64,000 nt of DNA, from contig NZ_JAJPUI010000002.1 of assembly GCF_021390935.1 (NCBI RefSeq), positions 496,001 through 560,000 on the forward strand, given 5' to 3'. This document shows, in pieces, positions 18,303-27,227 of the stretch. Source of the stretch: Streptomyces sp. CC228A. GTDB lineage: Bacteria > Actinomycetota > Actinomycetes > Streptomycetales > Streptomycetaceae. Position 1 is the first letter of the stretch; each line of letters starts with the position of its first letter. The notes beneath the pieces were generated by a model. It had not been told where the DNA came from and ran no database searches. It worked only from the letters and a program-made list of their open reading frames with translations. A program made the translations under genes and the position numbers.

Positions 18303-19187
18303 ATGTCCCAGTGGACCGTCAGCGATTCCGTGAGACTCACCTTCGACCACCCCCTCGCCGCGGTGCGCGTCCGCGTGGTGAACGGCGCGGTCAACGTGAT
18401 CGGCACCGAGGACGCCGGCGCCCCGGCCCGGCTGGAGGTCTCGGCCGTCGAGGGCCCGCCGCTGGTCGTCACCCACGAGGACCGCACCCTCACCGTCACG
18501 TACGAGGACCTGCACTGGAAGGGGTTCCGGTCCTGGCTGAAGCCCGGCGGCAGGCAGCGCAGCGCCGTCGTCACCGTCACCGTCCCGGTCGGCACGGACG
18601 TGCAGGTCGCCGCGGTCGGCGCCACGGCCACGGTCTCCGGCATCCGGGGCCGCACGGAGGTCCGGGGGGTCACCGGGGACACCACGCTGGCCCGGCTGTC
18701 CGGCCCGGTGAGGGCCGAGACCGTCTCCGGCGGTCTGGAGGCCCAGGCCGTCACCGGCGACCTGCGGTTCACGTCCGTGTCGGGTGACCTCACCGTCGTC
18801 GACGGCTCGGGCGCGTCCCTGCGGGCGGAGTCCGTGAGCGGCGACATGCTGGTGGACGTGGAACCGGCCGCCGGCGGCCCGACCGACATCCAGCTCGTCA
18901 CCGTGTCCGGGGAGGTCGCGATCCGGCTGCCGCAGCGCGCCGACGCCCGGGTCGAGGCCAACACGACGAGCGGCGCCGTGTCGAACGCCTTCGACGGGCT
19001 GCGCGTCGGCGGCATGTGGGGCGCCAAGCAGATCACCGGCACGCTCGGCGCGGGCACCGGCACCCTGAAGGCGACGACCGTGTCCGGCGCGATCGCCCTG
19101 CTGCGCCGCCCGGAGGACGCCGAGGCTGCGCCCGCGCCCGCCGGCGGCGCGGCCCCCGATGACGTACCGTCCGGAAAGGTCCTGTGA
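18303..19187 (+). CDS. DUF4097 (adhesin-like beta-helix) family protein
   Basis: 294 residues. Repeating Val/Ser/Gly-rich strands (VRGVTGDTTLARLSGPVRAE, TVSGGLEAQAVTGDLRF, SVSGDLTVVDGSG) form the right-handed beta-helix pattern of DUF4097, beginning with an FDHPLAAVRVRVVNG motif. No signal peptide or membrane segment, so it is probably cytoplasmic. GAGGAGG lies eight bases before ATG 18303. One base separates its stop from the PadR gene, so they are co-transcribed. In other bacteria DUF4097 proteins travel with PadR regulators; the biochemical role is unknown. Confidence 0.9.
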   Translation: MSQWTVSDSVRLTFDHPLAAVRVRVVNGAVNVIGTEDAGAPARLEVSAVEGPPLVVTHEDRTLTVTYEDLHWKGFRSWLKPGGRQRSAVVTVTVPVGTDVQVAAVGATATVSGIRGRTEVRGVTGDTTLARLSGPVRAETVSGGLEAQAVTGDLRFTSVSGDLTVVDGSGASLRAESVSGDMLVDVEPAAGGPTDIQLVTVSGEVAIRLPQRADARVEANTTSGAVSNAFDGLRVGGMWGAKQITGTLGAGTGTLKATTVSGAIALLRRPEDAEAAPAPAGGAAPDDVPSGKVL

Positions 19188-19188
19188 C

Positions 19189-20160
19189 ATGCCGCCCGTC
19201 TTCGCCCACGGCCGACTGCGGCTCTACCTGCTGAAGCTGCTCAACGAGGCGCCGCGCCACGGCTACGAGGTGATCCGGCTGCTGGAGGAGCGCTTCCAGG
19301 GCCTGTACGCGCCGTCCGCCGGCACCGTCTACCCGCGGCTGGCCAAGCTGGAGGCCGAGGGGCTGGTGCGGCACACCTCCGAGGGCGGCCGCAAGGTGTA
19401 CGCGATCACCGACGCGGGCCGTGCCGAACTGGCCGCGCGCGCCGGCGAGCTGGCCGACCTGGAGCAGGAGATCCGCGAGTCGGTGTCCGAGCTGGCGGCC
19501 GAGATCCGGGACGACGTACGGGGCGCCGCGGGGCGGCTGCGCAGCGAGGTGCGCGCGGCGGCGGGCGAGAGCCGGCACACGGCGGGCGCACCCGACGGGG
19601 AGGCGTGGCGCAGCGCCAAGGAGGAGCTGCGCCGGGCCAAGCAGGAGTGGAAGGAGCAGACGCGGCGCGCGAAGGACGAGTCGCGCCGGGCCCGCGAGGA
19701 GGCCCAGCACGCCCGCCGCCAGGCGAAGGAGGCGCAGGACCGGGCCCGCCAGGAGATGCAGCGGCTGGCCCAGCAGGTGCAGGAGCACCTCTCCCAGGGC
19801 GACTGGCCCAAGGGCGTACGGGACGGGCTGTCGGACCTGACGAGCCGCTTCGGCGGCCTGTTCGGCGCGCCGCCCGCCCCGAGCCCCGGCCCCGCGAACG
19901 GCGCGGCCAACGGCGCGGCGGCCCCGCGGGACCCGTACGCGGAGCCCGCCGCGGCCGACCTGCCGGAGTGGGCCGGGGACACCGGCACCTCGGGCGACCC
20001 GGCGCGCGACCTGGAACGGCTGCTGGACCGCTTCCGCGACGACGTCCGCGACACGGCCCGGGACCACGGCGTCACCGAGGCCGGGCTCGCCGAGGCCCGC
20101 GCGCAGCTGGCGTCGGCGGCAGCCCGCATCACCCGCCTCCTGCGCGGCACCGCGCCCTGA
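19189..20160 (+). CDS. PadR family transcriptional regulator with long coiled-coil tail
   Basis: 323 residues. Residues 1-80 are the PadR winged helix (YLLKLLNEAPRHGYEVIRLL, SAGTVYPRLAKLEAEGLVRH). Residues about 85-210 are a highly charged Lys/Arg/Glu coiled coil (ELRRAKQEWKEQTRRAKDES), then an Ala/Pro linker and a C-terminal helical segment (RDLERLLDRFRDDVRDTARD). Ordinary PadR proteins have 110-180 residues, so the tail is an addition. ATG 19189 is preceded by GGAAAGG. It probably represses its own operon at the palindrome upstream. Confidence 0.9.
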   Translation: MPPVFAHGRLRLYLLKLLNEAPRHGYEVIRLLEERFQGLYAPSAGTVYPRLAKLEAEGLVRHTSEGGRKVYAITDAGRAELAARAGELADLEQEIRESVSELAAEIRDDVRGAAGRLRSEVRAAAGESRHTAGAPDGEAWRSAKEELRRAKQEWKEQTRRAKDESRRAREEAQHARRQAKEAQDRARQEMQRLAQQVQEHLSQGDWPKGVRDGLSDLTSRFGGLFGAPPAPSPGPANGAANGAAAPRDPYAEPAAADLPEWAGDTGTSGDPARDLERLLDRFRDDVRDTARDHGVTEAGLAEARAQLASAAARITRLLRGTAP

Positions 20161-20224
20161 CCCGCCCCCGCGGCGCAGCCGCCGACCGGGCCACGGCGGG
20201 CACACCCGGCCCCTGACGGCCGTC

Positions 20225-20254
20225 GCCGACCCGGGCCCGGGGGCCCGGGTCGGC
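20225..20254. terminator. Hairpin terminator between convergent PadR and GH5 genes
   Basis: 14-bp perfect stem (20225-20238 with 20241-20254) with a very short loop, all G and C, between the two 3 prime ends. Confidence 0.75.
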
Positions 20255-20266
20255 GGCGGCCCCGTG

Positions 20267-21684
20267 TCACCCCGGTCGACGCGGACCGTGACCGGCGCAC
20301 CCGGCACGGCCCGTACCGCCACCCGCACCGCCCCCGCGGACGGCGGCACCACCCGGGTGCGGGGCCACGCCCGCCCCTCGACCTCGATCCGCCAGCCGCC
20401 CCCGCTGGGCGGCAGGGACAGCACGGTGGGGCCGGCGCCCGGACGGCCCGCCGTGTAGGCCAGGCGGTAGGAGTGGGGCCCGTGCCGCTCCTCCCGTACG
20501 GCTCCGGCCACCTCCTGCGCGTACGGCGCGGCCGTCTTCTCCTTGTGGGTGCGGAACCTGCCGGCGCCGTCCACCGCGCAGTAGCCGCCCCCGTAGCACC
20601 ACACGTACGCCGTCCAGCCGGAGCTGTAGCGGTTCAGCGACGCCAGAGCGTCGTCGTAGAAGCGGCCCATGCGCGGCAGCGCGTTGTTCAGCGGGCCCCA
20701 CTCCCCCACGACCACCGGGACCTTGTACTCCTTCGGGTAGGCGACGACCGCCGCCTCGTACGCCTCGATCCACCCGGCGTCCGGGTCGTAGTCCGCCCCG
20801 GCCTCCATGGCGGTGTTGTAGAAGTGCGGCGCGTACACCACCTTCGGGTCCTTGATCTTCCCCAGGGCGGTCGGCACGCCCTCCCCGACGATCGGGGTGG
20901 GCTCGACGAACAGCCAGCTCTCCCGGTCCACCGAACGCACCGCCGCGGCGAGCCGGTTGTACATGGGCGTCAGCTTCTCCGCCTCGATCCTGCGGGCCGC
21001 CGCCGCGAGGTCCTCGCCCTCCCGCAGCTCGCCCATCGGCTCGTTGATCAGGTCGTAGCCCAGCACCGCCGGATGCCGCCCGAACCGGTCGGCGATCACC
21101 CGCCACATCGCGGCCTGGGCGCGGCGCAGGTCCTCGTCGTCGTACAGGTGGGTGAAGGCCCGCTGCACGGCGGGCTCGAAGTACTCGGAGAACCAGTCGT
21201 CCGGTCGCGGCGTGAACGGCAGCCCGTCCGTCCTCGTGGCCCACGCGGGGATGCCGCGGTGGCCGAACGCGGGCCCGAAGACGTCCTGGTGGGCGTCGAT
21301 GACGACCCGTATGCCGTGCCGGTGCGCCCAGTCCAGGATGCGGGCGATCTTCCTGAGGTACGCCTCGCTGTAGTGGCCGCGCCGCGGCTCCAGGTCGTCC
21401 CAGAAGACCAGCAGCCGGGCCGTGTTGAACCCGCGGGCGCGCAGGTCGCGGAAGTGGCGCTCGGTGATGGCGGACAGGGCGGCGTCCCCGCGGTTGGCCT
21501 TGTCCTCGACGTTCCAGCCGCGCAGGGTCAGCACCCGGCCGCGCTCGTCGGTGAGGCGCGGGACACCGGGATCGGCGGCCGCACGGGCCGCCGGGGGCGC
21601 GGTGGCGGCGGGAGGCGCGGGGACCGCGGCGACGAGCAGCGCGGAGAGGGCGGAGAGGACGGCGGCACGGGCGGTGGTGCGCAT
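20267..21684 (-). CDS. Secreted glycoside hydrolase family 5, endoglycoceramidase-like (frame lost at the stop)
   Basis: About 470 residues with a Sec signal peptide (MRTTARAAVLSALSALLVAA). The GH5 barrel carries IDAHQDVFGPAF, typical of endoglycosylceramidases, the acid/base Glu in YDLINEP (residue 215) and the nucleophile in VVVGEWG (residue 328). A C-terminal beta domain ends near VTVRVDRG. GGAGGT precedes ATG 21684. The frame as given does not stop there and would run another 1.2 kb antisense through the PadR gene. A TGA at 20269-20267 in the next frame, right before the terminator, is the likely true stop, so one base is probably wrong in the GGGG run just before it. Substrate could be a glycolipid or a glucan. 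Confidence 0.85.
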
Positions 21685-21779
21685 GGGACCTCCGGCATGG
21701 CGTGACGGGACGTGTCGTACGCGATGCCGGAGATCCCACAGCGAAACTGACGAACCATCAAGAGATGCGGCGGGAAAAC

Positions 21780-22030
21780 CGTGCGGGCCGGAGGAGCCCG
21801 GAAGGCCGCCAGGGACCGTCGAGGCCTGCGGGAGGCCGTCGAGAGCTTCAGGAGGCCGCCGGGCCGCCAGCAGACCACCGAGACCGGCAGGAGGCCGGCA
21901 GGCCACCGAGACCGGCAGGCCGGCAGGAGACTGACAGATCCCCGCCGCCGGCCAGGTCCGCGCAGGCCGTCGAGACCGGCAGGAGACCGTCAGCAGGCCG
22001 TCAGCAGGCCGTCACCAGACCGCCGAGGCC
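21780..22030. repeat. Degenerate short repeats between GH5 and quinone reductase genes
   Basis: About 250 bases of irregular repeats of the type CGAGACCGGCAGG and CAGGAGGCCGTCAG, several in tandem (for example at 21875-21925 and 21975-22015). No gene is supported here. The reductase stop codon lies just inside the right edge of the repeat-like sequence. Confidence 0.6.
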
Positions 22031-22031
22031 C

Positions 22032-22997
22032 TCAGGAGGCCGTCAGGACGATCTTTCCGAACAGGTCGCCCGACTCCATCTTCGCGAAGCCCTCCCGCGC
22101 CCGGTCCAGCGGCAGCAGCTCGTCGATCACCGGCCGCACCCCGGTGGCGGCGCAGAACGCCAGCAGGTCCTCCAGCTCGCCCTTGGAGCCCATCGTCGAA
22201 CCGACGACCTTCAGCTCCAGGAAGAAGATGCGGGTCAGCTCCGCGTGCGAGGGCCGGTCACCGCTCGTCGCACCGGAGATGACCAGGGTGCCGCCCGGCC
22301 GCAGGGACTTGACGGAGTGCGACCACGTGGCCGCGCCGACCGTCTCGATGACCGCGTCCACCCGCTGCGGCAGCCGCGCACCGGGCTCGAACGCGTCGAC
22401 CGCGCCGAGCTCGACGGCCCGCTTGCGCTTCGCCTCGTCGCGGCTCGTGGCGTACACCCGCAGCCCGGCGGCCTTGCCGAGGACGATCGCGGCCGTCGCG
22501 ACCCCGCCGCCCGCGCCCTGCACGAGCACCGAGTCGCCGGGCCGCACGCCCGCGTTGGTGAAGAGCATCCGGTACGCGGTGAGCCAGGCGGTCGGCAGGC
22601 AGGCGGCCTCCGCGAAGCTCAGCTCCCTCGGCTTCGGCAGCACGTTCCAGGCGGGCACGGCGACCCGCTCGGCGAAGGTGCCCTGGTAGCGCTCGGTGAG
22701 GATGGAGCGGGGCTCGCGCGGGCCGACGCCGTGCCCGGTCTGGCCGATGACGGAGTGGATGACGACCTCGTTGCCGTCCTCGTCCAGGCCGGCGGCGTCG
22801 CAGCCGAGGATCATCGGCAGCTTGTCCTCGGCGAGGCCCACTCCCCGCAGGGACCACAGGTCGTGGTGGTTGAGGGAGGCGGCCTTGACGGTGACGGTCG
22901 TCCAGCCGGGGCGCACCTCGGGCTCCGGGCGCTCACCGAGCTCCAGTCCGTCGAGGGGCCGGTCACGGTCGATTCGGGCGGCGTAGGCAGCGAACAT
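22032..22997 (-). CDS. Zinc-type alcohol dehydrogenase-like / quinone oxidoreductase (MDR superfamily)
   Basis: 321 residues, medium-chain dehydrogenase/reductase fold without the structural zinc cluster. An N-terminal GroES-like part (AASLNHHDLWSLRG, LGCDAAG) is followed by the nucleotide-binding motif VLVQGAGGGVATAAI and a substrate/cofactor region (SRDEAKRKRAVELGA). It probably reduces quinones or other activated carbonyls with NADPH. ATG 22997 is the conventional start, with ATG 23009 as an alternative; neither has a strong ribosome site. Downstream of phoD on the same strand but separated by a hairpin. Confidence 0.9.
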   Translation of the reverse strand: MFAAYAARIDRDRPLDGLELGERPEPEVRPGWTTVTVKAASLNHHDLWSLRGVGLAEDKLPMILGCDAAGLDEDGNEVVIHSVIGQTGHGVGPREPRSILTERYQGTFAERVAVPAWNVLPKPRELSFAEAACLPTAWLTAYRMLFTNAGVRPGDSVLVQGAGGGVATAAIVLGKAAGLRVYATSRDEAKRKRAVELGAVDAFEPGARLPQRVDAVIETVGAATWSHSVKSLRPGGTLVISGATSGDRPSHAELTRIFFLELKVVGSTMGSKGELEDLLAFCAATGVRPVIDELLPLDRAREGFAKMESGDLFGKIVLTAS

Positions 22998-23017
22998 GGC
23001 CCTGACCATAGGGCGCG

Positions 23018-23044
23018 CCGGTGTGCGGCGGAACCGCACACCGG
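23018..23044. terminator. Hairpin between phoD and the quinone reductase
   Basis: Perfect 11-bp stem (23018-23028 with 23034-23044) with loop CGGAA, 17 bases after the phoD stop. It is most likely the phoD terminator, though it also overlaps the reductase promoter region and could be an operator. Confidence 0.65.
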
Positions 23045-23060
23045 TGTGACACGCGTCCCG

Positions 23061-24623
23061 TCAGTCCCTGCGCCACTGGGCGGGTGAGCCCTTCGTGGCC
23101 GGGTCCTCGTAGGAGCCCGCCCGCCCGCGGTCCACGTGGAAGGACGTGAGGGTGGTGACCGGCGACAGCGGGTCCCGCCGGTCCGCGACCACCCGCATGC
23201 GGGTGGTGAACCGCTCCGGGGTGACCTCGTACACGTCGTAGCCGTAGCGGTTGCCCTCGAAGTACTTCAGATGGGGGTTGGCGCGGCCCATGAGGGGCCC
23301 GTTGGCGGCGTTCCAGTCGGCGGAGTAGGCCGAGGACGACACCGAGTGGGCGGTGAACTCGGTGCCGATGACGGGCGACGACGGGTCGTCGAAGTCCGGC
23401 CGGAGGTCGTCGACGAAGGCGGAGTGCCAGTCGCCGGTGAGGACGACGAGGTCCTCCATGCCGCTGCCGTGCACGTGGCCGAGGACCTCCCTGCGCTCCG
23501 CGAGGTACCCGTCCCACTGGTCGGTGAACATGTAGGACCCGCCGGGCCGGCCGCGCAGCTGGCTCAGCATGATGGAGTTCGCCCACACGTGCCACGAGTC
23601 GGGGGCCCCGCTGACGCCCTGTTTCAGCCACTCCTTCTGCTCGGCGCCCAGGATGGTGCCGTCGGGGAGGTTCTGCGCGGAGCGGTACGAGCGCAGGTCC
23701 AGGACGGTCAGCTCCAGCAGGTCGCCCCAGGTCCTGCGCCGGTGGAGGACGGGGTCGGGCAGGGCCGACTCCGCGCTGCCGCCGTCCCGGTGCGGCATGT
23801 GCTCGTACCACGCCTGGTACGCGGCGGCGCGGCGCTGCAGGAACGGGGCGCCCGTGCCGGCGCTGCTGTAGTCGTTGACCACCTCGTGGTCGTCCCAGGT
23901 GAGGAACCACGGGTGGGCGGCGTGGGCCTCGCGCAGCGACCGGTCGCCCTTGTAGAGGGCGTGGCGCCTGCGGTAGTCGCCGACGGTCAGCGGGTCGGGG
24001 GCGGTGTGGTCGCGCAGCGAGGAGCCGCTCGGCCCGCCTTCGTACACGTAGTCGCCGAGGTGGATGACGAAGTCGAGGTCCTCCCGGGCGATGGCGCGGT
24101 GGGCGGCGTAGTGGCCGGAGGGGAAGTGCTGGCAGTTGGCGGAGGCGAACCGGACGCGGGGCACGGGCCCGACGGGCGCCGTCCTCGTCCTGCCGACGCG
24201 GCTGGTGGCGCCGAGGGCGCTGAAGGCGTACCAGTAGGTCCGGCCGGGGGCGAGGCCCTGCACGGGGACGTGGACGCTGTGCCCGAGCGTCGCGGAGGCG
24301 GGGAGCGTCCCGCGGGCGACGACCCTGCCGAGGGCGGGGTCCTCGGCGACGACCCAGCCCACCTCGACGACCTCGGGCAGCCCCTGCTCGCCGGCGTCGG
24401 CGAACGGGTCGGGGGCGAGGCGTGTCCACAGGACGACCCCGGTGGGCTGCGGATCACCGGAGCCGACGCCGAGGGTGAACGGGGCGGGGTCGTAGTCGGC
24501 GCCCAGCGCCTCGGCGGCCTCGCGGGCCTGCGCGGGTGACAGGCCGCCGCTGAGCGGCCAGGCGGCGCTGAGCGCCCCGGCGGCGGCCGCGGCCTTGAGG
24601 AGGTCGCGTCGGTTGAGGCTCAC
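23061..24623 (-). CDS. phoD: Tat-exported PhoD-type alkaline phosphatase / phosphodiesterase
   Basis: 520 residues. The twin-arginine signal NRRDLLKAAAAAGAL shows export in folded form. A fibronectin-like N-terminal domain (GVGSGDPQPTGVVLWTRL) precedes the metallophosphatase core with HLGDYVYEG, TWDDHEVVNDYS and LTGDWHSAF, the metal ligands of PhoD enzymes (calcium/iron). It hydrolyses phosphate mono- and diesters outside the cell. GTG 24623 overlaps the stop of the upstream gene by the GTGA arrangement, so the two are translationally coupled. Confidence 0.93.
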   Translation of the reverse strand: MSLNRRDLLKAAAAAGALSAAWPLSGGLSPAQAREAAEALGADYDPAPFTLGVGSGDPQPTGVVLWTRLAPDPFADAGEQGLPEVVEVGWVVAEDPALGRVVARGTLPASATLGHSVHVPVQGLAPGRTYWYAFSALGATSRVGRTRTAPVGPVPRVRFASANCQHFPSGHYAAHRAIAREDLDFVIHLGDYVYEGGPSGSSLRDHTAPDPLTVGDYRRRHALYKGDRSLREAHAAHPWFLTWDDHEVVNDYSSAGTGAPFLQRRAAAYQAWYEHMPHRDGGSAESALPDPVLHRRRTWGDLLELTVLDLRSYRSAQNLPDGTILGAEQKEWLKQGVSGAPDSWHVWANSIMLSQLRGRPGGSYMFTDQWDGYLAERREVLGHVHGSGMEDLVVLTGDWHSAFVDDLRPDFDDPSSPVIGTEFTAHSVSSSAYSADWNAANGPLMGRANPHLKYFEGNRYGYDVYEVTPERFTTRMRVVADRRDPLSPVTTLTSFHVDRGRAGSYEDPATKGSPAQWRRD

Positions 24624-25192
24624 AGGGCGCTCCCGGGGGTGAGGGTGAGGGCGATCCCGTCGGCGTACCCGTCGTTGGAGGTGCCGCCGGCGCGGGTGAA
24701 CACGAGCAGCACGCGCGCGGTGCGGGAGCCGGGCGGCACCGCGGCCTCGCCGGAGCGTTCCAGCAGGCCGGTGCGGCCGCGGCGCTCCCCGGCGGTGACG
24801 GGCCCGAGGACGGTGAGCGCCAGCGGCGTGCCGCGGCCGTCCCGGAACTCCACGGACAGCCTGGCGCCGTCCTCCTGGGCGGCGTACCCGCCGAGCCACG
24901 CGGTGACGGAGTACCGGACGCCGCCGGCGTCGACGGCCGCGGAGCCGGCGGGACCGTCGGCGGGCAGGGCGACGTCCTGGAGCAGGGCGGTCCGCGGGGC
25001 GTTGCCGCCGGAGAAGAACCGGCTGCCGCGCCGGACCGGTCCGGGGTCCCTCGCGGTGGGGTAGCCGCCGCCGTGGCTGTACGCGACGAGTGCGGGCGCC
25101 CCTTGCAGGATCTGCCAGCCGGTCACGTTCCCGACGGGTTCCGGCGTGCCGCCGGGCCCGCTCTCGGCGTCTCCGTTGACGACCAGGTTCAC
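24620..25192 (-). CDS. Beta-sandwich (carbohydrate-binding-like) protein coupled to phoD
   Basis: 190 residues beginning MNLVVNGDAESGPGGTPEP, a start typical of jelly-roll binding domains. Sequence such as YSVTAWLGGYAAQEDGARLS and ARVLLVFTRAGGTSNDGYAD supports an all-beta fold. GTG 25192 has GGGAGG six bases upstream. No signal peptide is visible, although its partner PhoD goes through Tat. It may be carried out with PhoD or work inside; this is inference. Its stop overlaps the phoD start. Confidence 0.75.
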   Translation of the reverse strand: MNLVVNGDAESGPGGTPEPVGNVTGWQILQGAPALVAYSHGGGYPTARDPGPVRRGSRFFSGGNAPRTALLQDVALPADGPAGSAAVDAGGVRYSVTAWLGGYAAQEDGARLSVEFRDGRGTPLALTVLGPVTAGERRGRTGLLERSGEAAVPPGSRTARVLLVFTRAGGTSNDGYADGIALTLTPGSAL

Positions 25193-25897
25193 GCGCGCCT
25201 CCCGGGGGTTGGGGGGTGGGGTGGGCGTGCGCATCAGAGCAGCCGCAGATGACGGGGAGGCGACACCCGCCCGACTCCCGCATGACGCCAGCCCGCCGGG
25301 GCCCTGCACGGCCCCTGCCGTGCGGGGGTCCGCAGGCGGCTCGGGCGTGCCCGTACCCGCGCCGCGCCGCCCGCGTCTGCTGCCGGTACGGGGCTGCCGC
25401 CTGCTGGGCGCGGGCCGCCCCCGCGAGCGCTCCGGGCGCCGCGCCGGGGTTCCGAGCCGTGCCGTACGCGGCCGGCGCCCGGCAGGGCCGGCCGCGCCTG
25501 CCGGGCGCCCCCGTGAGGGCTGCGGGCCGCCTGCCCTGGCAGCCGCTGGCCGCCCCGCGGGGGCTCCGTGCGCTGCTCCGGTACGAGCCCGCCGCCACCG
25601 GCGCCGCGGCCGGCCCCGTACGGCACGCGGCGGCTCAAGGCCGTCCCGTGCGCGGCCGCCGCTCCCGCAGGGGCTCCGGCCGGCCCGTACGCGCCCGGCG
25701 TTCGCGGAGGGGCGGCGGGTCGTCCCGTGCGCGACGGTCGCCGTCGCGGGTTCGGACGGCCGCCCCGCGCGTGGCGCCGTATGTGCGCCGGACCCCGTAC
25801 GGGCCGCGCCGGGCCCCGCACACGGCGCCGCCGCCCCCGGGTGCGCCGGCGGCCCGTGCCCGGCCCCGCGGCGCAGGCTGAGGCGCAACGCGACGGG
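25193..25897. other. Very GC-rich gene-free stretch with degenerate 39-bp repeats
   Basis: 705 bases with many chance open frames in all directions but none with a ribosome site, family match or sustained codon pattern. Between 25642 and about 25758 three degenerate 39-bp units follow each other (25642, 25681, 25720). Confidence 0.5.
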
Positions 25898-25930
25898 CCG
25901 TGCCGCGGCCCCGGGTGGGGCGCGGCACGG
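25898..25930 (-). terminator. Strong hairpin downstream of malic enzyme
   Basis: 14-bp stem with one bulged G (25898-25912 with 25917-25930), loop GGGT, 71 bases beyond the malic enzyme stop. Confidence 0.65.
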
Positions 25931-25965
25931 CCCGTGGTGGTGCGGTGCGCGGGGCGCGTCGGCGG

Positions 25966-25986
25966 GCCGGCGTGAGGTGCGCCGGC
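25966..25986 (-). terminator. Small hairpin just after malic enzyme
   Basis: GCCGGCG (25966-25972) pairs with CGCCGGC (25980-25986), 14 bases after the stop codon. With the larger hairpin beyond it, this forms a tandem terminator. Confidence 0.5.
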
Positions 25987-26000
25987 CGGCCGGGGCGGCC

Positions 26001-27227
26001 TCAGCGGCGGGCGACGCCCTCCGCGCGGGCCGCGGCGGCGACGGCCGCCGTGACCGCCGGGGCGACGCGCTCGTCGAACGGGGAGGGGATCACGTAGTCG
26101 GCGGCCAGGTCGTCGCCCACCACGTCCGCCAGCGCGTTCGCGGCGGCGATCTTCATGCCCTCGGTGATGCGGGAGGCCCGGACCTGGAGGGCGCCGGCGA
26201 AGATGCCGGGGAACGCCAGCACGTTGTTGATCTGGTTCGGGAAGTCGGACCGGCCGGTGGCCACGACCGCCGCGTACTTGTGGGCGATGTCCGGGTGGAC
26301 CTCCGGGTTCGGGTTCGCCATGGCGAAGACGAACGCGTCGGGCGCCATCGAGGCGACCGCCGGCTCCGGGACCGTACCGCCGGAGACGCCGATGAAGACG
26401 TCGGCGCCGGCGAGGGCCGACTCCAGCGAGCCGGACAGGCCCGCCTTGTTGGTGAGCTCGGCGAGCTCCCGCTTGACCGGGGTCAGGTCCTCGCGGTCCC
26501 GGCTGACGACGCCCTTGCGGTCCGCGACCGCCACGTCGCCGATTCCGGCCTCCAGCAGGAACTTGGCGATGGCGACACCCGCCGCGCCCGCGCCCGAGAT
26601 CACCGCGCGCAGGTCGCCGAGACCGCGCCCGGTGAGCTTCGCGGCGTTGCGCAGGGCGGCCAGCGTCACGATGGCCGTGCCGTGCTGGTCGTCGTGGAAG
26701 ACCGGGATGTCCAGGCGCTCCTGGAGCCGGCGCTCGATCTCGAAGCAGCGCGGCGCCGAGATGTCCTCCAGGTTCACGCCGCCGAAGGACGGCGCGAGGC
26801 GGACGACGGTGTCGACGATCTCGTCGGTGTCGGTCGTGGCGAGCGCGATGGGCACCGCGTCCACGCCGCCGAACTGCTTGAAGAGGATGGCCTTGCCCTC
26901 CATCACCGGGAGGGAGGCCTCGGGCCCGATGTCCCCGAGGCCCAGAACCGCAGTGCCGTCCGTGACGACCGCGACGACCTGCGACTTCCAGGTGTAGTCG
27001 TGGACCAGCTCGGGCCGCTCGGCGATGGCGCTGCACACCTTGGCCACGCCGGGCGTGTACGCGAGGGACAGGTCGTCCTTGTTCCGGACGGGGACGGTGG
27101 ACTGCACCGCCATCTTGCCGCCCCGGTGGAGGGCGAATGCCGGGTCGAAGGGCTCGTCCGACGGAGCGATCGGCGTACCACTGCCGGTATCGCTGTCGCT
27201 GTGAGGGTTGACGATCTCCGCTGCCAT
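26001..27227 (-). CDS. Malic enzyme (malate oxidoreductase, decarboxylating)
   Basis: 408 residues. Converts malate to pyruvate and CO2 with reduction of NAD(P). Motifs: LSLAYTPGVAKVCSAIAERP at the N terminus, metal/substrate region FHDDQHGTAIVTLAAL, and nucleotide-binding GAGAAGVAIAKFLLEAGI. It is the short bacterial form without a phosphotransacetylase domain. ATG 27227 is preceded by AAGGGG at about nine bases. Synteny with the amino acid ABC operon matches S. coelicolor SCO5261, reported as NADP-linked (MaeB). Cofactor preference cannot be read from the sequence with certainty. Transcribed alone, divergent from the ABC operon. Confidence 0.95.
   Translation of the reverse strand: MAAEIVNPHSDSDTGSGTPIAPSDEPFDPAFALHRGGKMAVQSTVPVRNKDDLSLAYTPGVAKVCSAIAERPELVHDYTWKSQVVAVVTDGTAVLGLGDIGPEASLPVMEGKAILFKQFGGVDAVPIALATTDTDEIVDTVVRLAPSFGGVNLEDISAPRCFEIERRLQERLDIPVFHDDQHGTAIVTLAALRNAAKLTGRGLGDLRAVISGAGAAGVAIAKFLLEAGIGDVAVADRKGVVSRDREDLTPVKRELAELTNKAGLSGSLESALAGADVFIGVSGGTVPEPAVASMAPDAFVFAMANPNPEVHPDIAHKYAAVVATGRSDFPNQINNVLAFPGIFAGALQVRASRITEGMKIAAANALADVVGDDLAADYVIPSPFDERVAPAVTAAVAAAARAEGVARR

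Noticed and set aside
19033..20266. Long C-terminal extension of the GH5 glycosidase
   Set aside because: It lies antisense to the PadR gene beyond a terminator and has no natural composition. A lost stop is more likely.
25216..25881. Arg/Pro/Ala-rich open frames on both strands
   Set aside because: No ribosome site, no conserved motif, low-complexity repeats. Treated as non-coding.
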